Shown here piece by piece: positions 56,789 to 64,000 of a stretch of DNA of 64,000 nucleotides. Origin of the DNA: Betaproteobacteria bacterium. GTDB taxonomy: Bacteria > Pseudomonadota > Gammaproteobacteria > Burkholderiales > Casimicrobiaceae. Positions within the stretch are counted from its first letter, which is position 1. Every line of letters starts with the position of its first letter. The notes beneath the pieces were generated by a model. The model saw only the letters and a program-made list of their open reading frames with translations, searched no databases and was not told the origin of the DNA. The stretch covers positions 106,159 to 170,158 of the forward strand of contig JAPUER010000053.1 of NCBI GenBank assembly GCA_027492485.1, given 5' to 3'. Position numbers and translations under genes: made by a program.

Positions 56789-59635
56789 TTGAAAGAGCTT
56801 TTCTTGTCTCTGCCCGTCATCGCCACCGCCTGTTCCGGACTCGCATTTGCGATCTGCATGGCGATATTGCACGGCCGCGTGACGAGCCCCTACAGCGTTC
56901 CGGGTGAGCGCTCACTTCATGGCCGGCCGGTCGCACGAGGGGGCGGGTTGGGCATCGCGGCCGCAACGCTCTTCGGGCTGGTCAGCCTCGCCGCCCCTTG
57001 GCAGGCGACGGTTGCCGTTATGTTGGTGTGGATGGTTTCTGCTTGGGACGATTGGAGCGACGCGTCGCCGGGATTGCGTCTTGCGATCCATGCATTGGCG
57101 GCCACCCTCGTTGCGGTCGCTTGGGGCGACCAGGAACTATCGCTAATTGCAACAATTTTTCTCGTAATTGCGTCGATTTGGTCGATAAATTTGTTCAATT
57201 TTATGGACGGAGCCGATGGGTTGGCAGCCACGGCCGCGGTCATTGGCGGGCTTGCACTGGCGACATTTGCGGCCTTCCTGCCGTTGCCAGACCGAATCGC
57301 GACTGTTCTGTTGGTGGGTCTGGGCGTCGTTGTCGCCGCCTCCGCCTTGGGCTTCCTGCCGATGAATTTGCCGCCGGCCCGTCTTTTCATGGGCGACGGT
57401 GGCTCGACGGTGCTGGGGTTGACGCTTGCAGCGGCAAGCATCAAGGGCATCACGGAGGGGGTGTGGACCGTTGCATTGCCTCTCGCGGTTTTCATGCCGC
57501 TATGGGCCGACGCAACCTACACGCTGCTGCGGCGCCTGATGACGGGGCACAACCCATTGCGCCCGCACCGGGAACATCTGTATCAGCGTTTGACCCTGGC
57601 CGGGCTGGGGCATCGCGGCGTGCTGCTATGGATCATCGGATGGATGTTGCTTTCGGTGGCCGTTGCTTATTTCGCCCACCGGATGCCGCGTTCGCTGGCA
57701 GTCGTTGCCGTACTCGCGTACGGCTGCTTCTACCTGGTTCTCACCGAGTGGACGTTGCGGCGACAGCCGAATCTGTTGATGAACCCCCGCGCCTTCCTCG
57801 CGTTACTATATGACGTGGCGGCCGCAGCCAGTGCCTGGGCGCTGTTGTTCTGGGCAAGGTTCAACTTCAACATCGACAGCGCGGAATTCACCGCAGGCGA
57901 CGTTGTGCGCAGCCTTGCCTTTGTGATCCCGGTGCATGCGCTGGTGTTTGTCGGCCTTGGTCTGTATGAAGGGCTGTGGCGTTTCGCCAGCATGGCCGAC
58001 CTGCGGCGGATTGTGCTCGGTGCCTTCACCGCCGCCGCCTGCACGGCGGTGCTGTTCGTTATCGTGCGACCGGACAGCTTCATCTGGCCGCGCTCCGTGC
58101 TGTTGCTGCAGCCGGCGTTGCTGATTCTGTTGATGGGCGGCGCGCGTTTCGCCTACCGCAGCTGGAAAGAGCACCGCCTGTACGGGCTCGCCGCCGCGCA
58201 GGGCGAGCCGGTGCTGGTGCTCGGCGCCGGCGCGGCGGGTGCCCGACTGGTTAGCGAGCTGGCGCGATCTGATACCTGGCAGGTCGTTGCCCTGCTCGAC
58301 GACGACATGACCAAAGTTGGCGCGCGAGTGCATGACACGCCGGTCGTCGGCCGGCTGGCGCAGGCGGAGGACGTTGCCCGCCGCTTTGGCGCACGCCACG
58401 CCATCATTGCGATGCCGAACACGACGCACGAAGCGCGGCGCCGCGCCGTCGAGATCGCGGCAAGCGCCGGGCTCAGCGTGCTGACGGTGCCGTCATACGA
58501 CGAGTTACTGTCTGATGAGTCACCGCTCGGCAAGCTGCGCGCAATCGAACTCGAAGACTTGCTGGGACGCGACCCGGTGGTGCTGGACAACACCGGTCTG
58601 GCGGGCTGGATTTCGGGGCGTACCGTACTGGTCACCGGCGCCGGCGGCTCGATCGGGACCGAACTGTGCAACCAGGTCGCGCGTTTCCATCCGGGGCGCC
58701 TGGTGATGGTGGACATCTCGGAATTCGCCTCGCACGTGGTCAGCGAACACATCGCGGCCAAACTGCCGCGCGAACGTATCGAGGTGTATGTCGGCAACGC
58801 CCGCAATCGCGACCGCATGCTGGAGATTTTCGAGCGCGAGCGCCCGCATATCGTCTTTCACGCCGCCGCCTACAAGCATGTGCCGCTCACCGAATCGGTC
58901 AATGCGTGGGAAGCCGTGCGCAACAACGTGCTCGGGACGTTGGTGACTGCGGAGTGCGCCCGCGCGGTGGCGACCGAAAAATTTGTGCTCGTCTCGACGG
59001 ACAAGGCGGTGCGGCCGTCGAGCATCATGGGGGCAAGCAAACGCCTGGCAGAGCTGGCGATCATGAGCCTGCCGGAAACACCGACGCAATTTGTGGGTGT
59101 GCGATTCGGCAACGTGCTCGGCAGCAACGGCAGCGTCATCCCGAAGTTCCGCGAACAGATTGCAAACGGCGGCCCGGTGACCGTCACCCATCCGGAAATG
59201 ACGCGCTATTTCATGTCCATTCCGGAGGCCGCACAGCTCGTGCTCCAGGCCGGGCTCATGGCAGAACCGCGGTCCTTGTTTGTGCTTGACATGGGGCAAC
59301 CGGTCCTGATTGTCGACCTCGCGCGTGAACTGATCCGCCTGGCGCGGGGCGCGACCCACGCCATACCGATCGTGTTTACCGGCCTGCGGCCTGGCGAAAA
59401 GATGCACGAGGAACTGACCGGCGACGGCGAGCACTTTCTTCCCACCGCGCATGCCAAAGTGCGCCGTGTGGTCGCGGGACAGGCCGCCGCCGTCGACGTC
59501 GACAGTCTGCTGCGATGGCTCGATCAGCCTACGCCGGATGATGTTCGCGGCGAATTGAAGCGCTGGGTGGTCGACTTCAACCCGCCTGCGCCGCCAGCAG
59601 TTTCGAATACGCCCCACCCGCAGTCGCCAGTGTGA
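56789..59635 (+). CDS. Fused initiating glycosyltransferase (WbpL/WecA type) and UDP-sugar dehydratase (WbpM/CapD type)
   Basis: A 948-residue protein. Residues 1-325 are a polyprenyl-phosphate glycosyltransferase of the GT4/WecA superfamily with NLFNFMDGADGLAAT (about 136) and RLFMGDGGST (about 200). From about 328 on it is a complete WbpM/CapD-like protein: membrane helices, a first Rossmann fold (VLVLGAGAAGARL, 474), a second one (VLVTGAGGSIGTELC, 612) and a STDKAV...MGASK active site (736-751) with Met in place of Tyr. In Pseudomonas wbpL and wbpM are separate neighbours. The fusion would make and load the first sugar of an O-antigen. Start TTG 56789 is uncertain. Confidence 0.9.
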   Translation: MKELFLSLPVIATACSGLAFAICMAILHGRVTSPYSVPGERSLHGRPVARGGGLGIAAATLFGLVSLAAPWQATVAVMLVWMVSAWDDWSDASPGLRLAIHALAATLVAVAWGDQELSLIATIFLVIASIWSINLFNFMDGADGLAATAAVIGGLALATFAAFLPLPDRIATVLLVGLGVVVAASALGFLPMNLPPARLFMGDGGSTVLGLTLAAASIKGITEGVWTVALPLAVFMPLWADATYTLLRRLMTGHNPLRPHREHLYQRLTLAGLGHRGVLLWIIGWMLLSVAVAYFAHRMPRSLAVVAVLAYGCFYLVLTEWTLRRQPNLLMNPRAFLALLYDVAAAASAWALLFWARFNFNIDSAEFTAGDVVRSLAFVIPVHALVFVGLGLYEGLWRFASMADLRRIVLGAFTAAACTAVLFVIVRPDSFIWPRSVLLLQPALLILLMGGARFAYRSWKEHRLYGLAAAQGEPVLVLGAGAAGARLVSELARSDTWQVVALLDDDMTKVGARVHDTPVVGRLAQAEDVARRFGARHAIIAMPNTTHEARRRAVEIAASAGLSVLTVPSYDELLSDESPLGKLRAIELEDLLGRDPVVLDNTGLAGWISGRTVLVTGAGGSIGTELCNQVARFHPGRLVMVDISEFASHVVSEHIAAKLPRERIEVYVGNARNRDRMLEIFERERPHIVFHAAAYKHVPLTESVNAWEAVRNNVLGTLVTAECARAVATEKFVLVSTDKAVRPSSIMGASKRLAELAIMSLPETPTQFVGVRFGNVLGSNGSVIPKFREQIANGGPVTVTHPEMTRYFMSIPEAAQLVLQAGLMAEPRSLFVLDMGQPVLIVDLARELIRLARGATHAIPIVFTGLRPGEKMHEELTGDGEHFLPTAHAKVRRVVAGQAAAVDVDSLLRWLDQPTPDDVRGELKRWVVDFNPPAPPAVSNTPHPQSPV

Positions 59636-61406
59636 GGTGACTGCCGCGTTCGACGACGCGCCCGTTTTCGAACACAAAAATTTCATCGGCGTCACGAATG
59701 CTGCTGAGCCGATGCGCCACCTGCACGACGGTGTGCCCGTCGCCAAGCACCCGCAGCGAATCTTGCACCGTCTTCTCCGACTCGCTGTCGAGTGCGGAGG
59801 TCGCCTCGTCAAAAAGAATGATCGCGGCCTGCTTGTACAGCGCCCGGGCGATGGCGATGCGCTGGCGTTGCCCGCCCGACAGCAACCCGCCGCCTTCGCC
59901 GACCTGCGTCTCGTAGCCAGCGGGCAGCTGATTGACAAAGACATCGGCGCCGGCCGCCGTGGCCGCCCAATGCACACGGCTGTTGTCCACGGCAGCGGGT
60001 TCGACGCCGAAAGCGACGTTGGCGGTGACGGAGTCGTTGACCAGCAAAACGTCCTGCGATACCAGCGCCAGGTTGTCGCGCACTGAGCGCAAACCGAGCG
60101 CGGCCAGCGGCTGGTCATCGATCAGCACGGCTCCTGCCTGCGGCGCGTAAAAGCCGGCGAGCAACGCCATCGCCGTGCTCTTGCCGCTCCCCGAGGCGCC
60201 GACAAAGGCGACTCGTCGGCCTGCCTCGATGTGAAATGAAGCGTCGGTCAGTGCGTCCGTGTCGCGCCCCGGATAACGCAGCGTCACCGCATCAAAGCGG
60301 ATGTCGCCACGCAGCCGCGGCGACTGGCCGCGCGCTGCCAGCGACTCCGCCGGTTGATCGAGCACGGAAAAGACGCTGGCCGCCGCCGCGAGGCCGCGCT
60401 GTAACACCGCGTTGACCGAGGACAGGCTTTTGACCGGCGGCAGCAGCGAAAGCAGCGCTGTAAAAAACACGAAAAAATCGCCGGCCGTCATCGCCTGACG
60501 CTGACCCTCCTGAATGGCCAGCGCCACGATCCCGGCAATGGCGACCGACACCACGACGTGCATCAGCGGCGCACTCGCTGCGTTGGCGGTTTCCTGCTTC
60601 ATGATGGTGCGGCGCACGGCGTTGGCGCGCAGCGAAAACGCGCGCAGCACCTGTTCGAACGCCGAGTAGATCTTGATCGAACGTTGATTGCTCAGGCCCT
60701 CGTCGGTAAAGCGAGCCAGCTCTCCCATCTGCGATTGCAGCGCGACGCTTGCCGCGCGCAGGCGGCGGGTCATGGCGCGCACGACGACGGCGACCACCGG
60801 AGCAATGACAAAGACGCCAAGTGTCAGCTTCCAGCTTACCGACGCCATCATGGTCACCGCCACGATCAGCTTCAGCGAATCCTGCACCAGCGTGGTCAGC
60901 GCCTGACTGGTGACGGCGCCGATCTGCTGCGTGTCATAGGTGATCTTCGAGGTCAACTCAGCCGACGAATGACGGTCAAAGAAGCCGACCGGCAGCCGCA
61001 GCAGATGGGCGAAGGTGGTCTGGCGCAGATCGAACACTACGCGGCTGGCCACCCAGTGCAGCGCGAGATCGCCGACAAAGTTGGCGACGCTACGCACGGC
61101 GAACAGCGCCACCAGCAGCGCAGGGAACCAGAGAATGGGGATGGCCTGCAAGGTTGCGGTGACCGGACTCAGGAACCCCTTCGCCAGTGCGCTCTGGCTC
61201 ACCAGGCCGGTCGCGGCGTTTGCCGTGGCAGCGGTGTCGACGACGAAGGCGCGGTCGAGAATCTGCGAAAAGGCGACCTGGATCAGGGGCTCCACCAGCG
61301 ACACCGCCGCCAGCATCAGCATGCCGGCCAGCAGGCGGCCGCGGTAGGGGCGCGCATACGACAGCAGCCGTCGGTAGCGCTGCCAGTCGGAGTGGTTCGA
61401 CGTCAT
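59577..61406 (-). CDS. msbA: MsbA-like ABC exporter
   Basis: A 609-residue half-transporter: six membrane helices, then an ATPase with Walker A VGASGSGKST, signature LLSGGQRQRIAIARAL and Walker B AIILFDEATSALDSESE. It fits MsbA, which flips lipid A-core, though other lipid exporters are possible. ATG 61406 was chosen over a TTG two codons earlier. Its 3' end overlaps the convergent glycosyltransferase fusion by 59 nt. Confidence 0.88.
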   Translation of the reverse strand: MTSNHSDWQRYRRLLSYARPYRGRLLAGMLMLAAVSLVEPLIQVAFSQILDRAFVVDTAATANAATGLVSQSALAKGFLSPVTATLQAIPILWFPALLVALFAVRSVANFVGDLALHWVASRVVFDLRQTTFAHLLRLPVGFFDRHSSAELTSKITYDTQQIGAVTSQALTTLVQDSLKLIVAVTMMASVSWKLTLGVFVIAPVVAVVVRAMTRRLRAASVALQSQMGELARFTDEGLSNQRSIKIYSAFEQVLRAFSLRANAVRRTIMKQETANAASAPLMHVVVSVAIAGIVALAIQEGQRQAMTAGDFFVFFTALLSLLPPVKSLSSVNAVLQRGLAAAASVFSVLDQPAESLAARGQSPRLRGDIRFDAVTLRYPGRDTDALTDASFHIEAGRRVAFVGASGSGKSTAMALLAGFYAPQAGAVLIDDQPLAALGLRSVRDNLALVSQDVLLVNDSVTANVAFGVEPAAVDNSRVHWAATAAGADVFVNQLPAGYETQVGEGGGLLSGGQRQRIAIARALYKQAAIILFDEATSALDSESEKTVQDSLRVLGDGHTVVQVAHRLSSIRDADEIFVFENGRVVERGSHLTLATAGGAYSKLLAAQAG

Positions 61407-61449
61407 GGGCAAATTGTTGCATGCCGCTGATAAACTGAGCGCCGAAGCA

Positions 61450-61670
61450 AGGTTCTCGCTGGCCGGCGGATTTCGCAGCCGCCATCGGGTGAAACGGGAA
61501 AGCGGTGAATCGTGTCAGTCACGAACAACCCGCTACTGCCCCCGCAACGGTAAGTCGCATCAAAGCCGGTTGTCTTGACGGGTCGAATCCGATCCGGCGA
61601 CGCCACTGGGAGTCCGCTCCCGGGAAGGCACAACCACAAAGCGGCGACGAGTCCGGAGACCGGCCTGGCT
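61450..61670 (+). ncRNA. Cobalamin riboswitch
   Basis: The conserved blocks follow in order: GGGTGAAACGGGAA (61487-61500), GCTACTGCCCCCGCAACGGT + AA (61532-61553), GCCACTG (61602-61608), GGGAAGGC (61622-61629) and GACGAGTCCGGAGACCGGCC (61646-61665). A GGCCGG/CCGGCC pair closes the P1 stem. It lies upstream of btuB. A GGGCCTCC/GGAGGCCC-type hairpin further down (61787-61812) may be the expression platform that hides the start region. Confidence 0.95.
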
Positions 61671-61832
61671 TTGCCGTCGCCTCCCTCGGGTGGCGGATCG
61701 TTGCCCACTGTGCGGGGATGCGCGGTGCCGGGCGCAAGCACCGTCATCGACGATCGCCTGACCCGTGCCACCTGAACCTCGCGAGCGGGCCTCCAATTGC
61801 CCAGGCGGAGGGCCTGGCTGGTCAGGATCGTC

Positions 61833-63713
61833 ATGCAATCAGAAACTCACTCACCCACAGCCGTTGGCGCCGTCGCGACCAGTGGTCGCCGCGCAACACC
61901 GCTCGCGCTGGCCACCGGATTGGCGCTCGGCGCCATCGTGGCGCCAGCCACCACTGCCAGCGCCCAGTCTGCCCCGCAACCGCAGAGCAAGCTGGATCGC
62001 GTCGTCGTCACCGCCACGCGGATGCCCGAGGACATCGTCGCCACGATGCGCGACATCTCGGTGCTGGACGGCGCCAGCCTGCGCGAGGCCGGTGTGGTCG
62101 ACTTGCCGGATGCACTGCGCCTGTTGCCCGGCGTCGAGATGTCGACGACCGGCCCTGGCGCCACGCCCTCCATCTTTTTGCGCGGCGCCAATAGCAACCA
62201 GACGCTGCTGCTGGTCGACGGCCAGCGCGTTTCCTCGTCCTTCAGCGGACTCTCGGCGCTACAGCACATCAGTGTCGACCAGATCGAGCGCATCGAAGTG
62301 CTGCGCGGCCCGGCGGCCAGCCTGTATGGCGCCGATGCGGTAGGCGGTGTGATCCAGATTTTCACCCGCCGCGACCGTGGCGTGGGCGTGCGCGCGGCGG
62401 CCGGAGAATGGCGGTCGCACCAGTTGAGCGTCAATGCCGGTCTTGGCGATGCCGGCAATGGGCTGACCGTGACGGCGGCACAGAGTGCGAGCCGGGGCTA
62501 CAACGCGATCGTCAATACGGCCGACTACAGCTACAACCCGGACCGCGACGGCTATCGCTTCAACACCGTTCAACTTGGCGGCAACTGGTCCCCCACCGCG
62601 GCGCTGAAGTTCGGGCTGAGCGCCCTCGAGACTCGCGGCAATGCCCAGTACGATGGCGACGCGAGCCACGACGATCGCATCCGTTCGGTGCTCAACAACG
62701 TCGCGGCGACCGCCGAGTTTTCGCCGTCGACGCAGTGGTCAAGTTTGTTGCGACTCGGCGTAGCGACCGACAAATCCCGTTTCGACTCTGCTTATCCGGG
62801 TGACTACCGAACGCGCAACGAGCAGTTCGGCTGGCAGAACAACTTTCGAGTCGGCGCCGGCTTCAACCTGCTGGGTGCGCTTGAGTGGCGCCGCGAGGCG
62901 GTCCGCGGCAGCGATCTGCTGCCGGTCACGACCCGGCGGACAACCAGCGTATTGCTCGGCGGCGACTGGTCCGCCGATGCCCTGCGCGCCAACGCCACGG
63001 TACGCGTCGACGACAGCAGTCAATATGGCACCCGCAGCACCGTCAGCGGCAGCGTCGGCTATCGCCTGACGCCGCAGTGGCGGGCGGTGCTGAGCGCCGG
63101 CAACAGTTTCAAGGCGCCGACATTCAACGATCTGTATTACCCCGGATATGCCAATCCCCATCTCAAACCGGAGCGTGGCCAGAACGTCGAGCTTGCGTTG
63201 CGCTGGTCGGCCGCCGGGTCGAGCGCCTCGCTGACGGCGTACCAGAACAACGTCCGCGACCTGATCCAGTTCGAGTGCGATGCAAATTACAACTGTGCAC
63301 CGCAAAATGTGGCGAAGGCGCGGCTGCGCGGCGTCACGATTGCCGGCGCGATGCCGCTTGGCCCGCTTCGTGTCGATGGCAATGTCGATATTGCCGATCC
63401 GCGCAACACATCGAGCGACGGCCTGCTGGCTCGCCGCGCCCGCGAGCATGGTGCCTTGAAGCTGAGCGGCGCCGTCCTTGGTGTCACGGCTGGGGTGGAA
63501 CTGCTCGCCTCCGGCAAGCGTTTCGACAACGCTGCCAACAGTCGCGTGCTGCCTGGCTACGCCGTGCTCAACCTGTACGCATCGAAGCCGGTGTGGCCTG
63601 GCGTGCGTCTGGGGGTGCGGATCGAAAATGCGACCGACCGTGATTACCAGTTGGCTTACGGCTACGCGACTGGCGGTCGTCGTGCCTGGCTGACGCTCGC
63701 GGTCGACCGCTAG
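61833..63713 (+). CDS. btuB: TonB-dependent vitamin B12 receptor BtuB
   Basis: A 626-residue outer-membrane receptor. A signal peptide (ending near TTASAQS) is followed by a TonB box (LDRVVVTATR), a plug domain (LPDALRLLPGVEM, IFLRGANSNQTLLLVDGQRV, IERIEVLRGPAASLYGADAV) and a 22-strand barrel with the closing YGYATGGRRAWLTLAV. The riboswitch upstream identifies the cargo as cobalamin. ATG 61833 has AGGA upstream. Confidence 0.94.
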   Translation: MQSETHSPTAVGAVATSGRRATPLALATGLALGAIVAPATTASAQSAPQPQSKLDRVVVTATRMPEDIVATMRDISVLDGASLREAGVVDLPDALRLLPGVEMSTTGPGATPSIFLRGANSNQTLLLVDGQRVSSSFSGLSALQHISVDQIERIEVLRGPAASLYGADAVGGVIQIFTRRDRGVGVRAAAGEWRSHQLSVNAGLGDAGNGLTVTAAQSASRGYNAIVNTADYSYNPDRDGYRFNTVQLGGNWSPTAALKFGLSALETRGNAQYDGDASHDDRIRSVLNNVAATAEFSPSTQWSSLLRLGVATDKSRFDSAYPGDYRTRNEQFGWQNNFRVGAGFNLLGALEWRREAVRGSDLLPVTTRRTTSVLLGGDWSADALRANATVRVDDSSQYGTRSTVSGSVGYRLTPQWRAVLSAGNSFKAPTFNDLYYPGYANPHLKPERGQNVELALRWSAAGSSASLTAYQNNVRDLIQFECDANYNCAPQNVAKARLRGVTIAGAMPLGPLRVDGNVDIADPRNTSSDGLLARRAREHGALKLSGAVLGVTAGVELLASGKRFDNAANSRVLPGYAVLNLYASKPVWPGVRLGVRIENATDRDYQLAYGYATGGRRAWLTLAVDR

Positions 63714-63726
63714 CCGGCGAACGCGC

Positions 63727-64000
63727 ATGCACGCCAACGGGCGACTCACCGGTGTCATGGCGGCTGCGCTGCGCGGCCTTGCCTGCATTGCCATGACGGT
63801 TGCTGCGCTCGCCTGCGCCGGCACGCCGCAACGTATCGTCAGTTTGGCGCCGCATGCCACCGAGCTGCTGTTCGCTGCCGGGGCGGGCGACCGCGTCGTC
63901 GCGGTGAGCGAATCGTGCGACTTCCCCGAGGCGGCGCGACGTCTGCCGAAAGTCAGCGGTTATCGCGGCACCAATGTCGAGGCGGTGATCGCGCTCAAGC
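63727..64000 (+). CDS. btuF: BtuF-like periplasmic cobalamin-binding protein, N-terminal part
   Basis: About 91 residues before the window ends. A signal segment (LRGLACIAMTVAALACAG) is followed by RIVSLAPHATELLFAAGAGD, VVAVSESCDFPEAARRLP and GYRGTNVEAVIALK, the N-lobe pattern of BtuF/FhuD-type binding proteins. It is 13 nt after the btuB stop, in the same riboswitch-controlled operon. Start ATG 63727; an inner ATG is possible. Confidence 0.88.
   Translation, partial: MHANGRLTGVMAAALRGLACIAMTVAALACAGTPQRIVSLAPHATELLFAAGAGDRVVAVSESCDFPEAARRLPKVSGYRGTNVEAVIALK

Overview
The window is about 64 kb of GC-rich DNA, densely coded on both strands. Several markers point to a betaproteobacterium, probably close to Burkholderiales: two trimeric porins of the TANVTLYG type, a LiuR-controlled leucine/isovalerate degradation cluster, a CIRCE-controlled groESL operon, OxyR with both redox cysteines, and the phoH-ybeY-corC-lnt cluster. 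I do not name a genus. I saw no rRNA, tRNA, CRISPR array or prophage.

Layout. (1) 1-5 kb, minus strand: a PilB/GspE-type ATPase, then phoH, ybeY, corC and the start of lnt. (2) 5-10.6 kb, minus: PEP carboxylase, a secreted delta-60 repeat protein and OxyR. (3) 10.6-16.4 kb: a marR / cytochrome b561 / cytochrome c' operon, divergent dacB, a small membrane protein, an unknown small protein and an S41-family lipoprotein. (4) 16.5-25.5 kb: a PLP aminotransferase, two toxin-antitoxin pairs arranged tail to tail (HigBA-like and RelBE-like), an M50 protease, a DUF2007 protein, an exonuclease, a secreted subtilase, an SDR, an alcohol dehydrogenase remnant, a TesA-like esterase and a membrane Mrr-like nuclease. 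(5) 25.5-38 kb: groESL, a TPR-GGDEF protein, a HAD-UbiA fusion, a protease-like protein lacking catalytic residues, ttcA, a molybdopterin oxidoreductase, a TPR protein, msrB and a metallo-beta-lactamase-fold protein. (6) 38.2-53.9 kb: liuR with two perfect operators, then thioesterase, liuA, carbonic anhydrase, thiolase, SDR, an acyl-CoA dehydrogenase, a DsbA-like isomerase, liuB, liuC, liuD, a hydroxyacid dehydrogenase and liuE, followed by TatD and a DUF1289 protein. Together these turn isovaleryl-CoA into acetyl-CoA and acetoacetate. (7) 54-64 kb: two porins, a fused initiating glycosyltransferase/UDP-sugar dehydratase for surface polysaccharide, an MsbA-like exporter, and a cobalamin riboswitch followed by btuB and the start of a btuF-like gene.

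The most unusual feature is the density and variety of palindromic repeats. Six copies of a 116-118 bp palindromic element lie in intergenic gaps. Each has two arms of about 59 nt centred on GTC|GAC, with conserved ends and inner blocks; I do not recognise the family. Three REP-like pairs sit in the liu cluster, and one of them supplies the stop codon of liuD. Two repeat families enclose nuclease-like genes (a GxxExxY protein and a GIY-YIG protein), and the first also has a copy with no gene. GC-rich palindromes have entered the coding frames of ybeY and lnt without breaking them. A 20-bp perfect inverted repeat lies upstream of ppc. The genome looks heavily colonised by small non-autonomous elements, some perhaps mobilised by the nucleases they carry.
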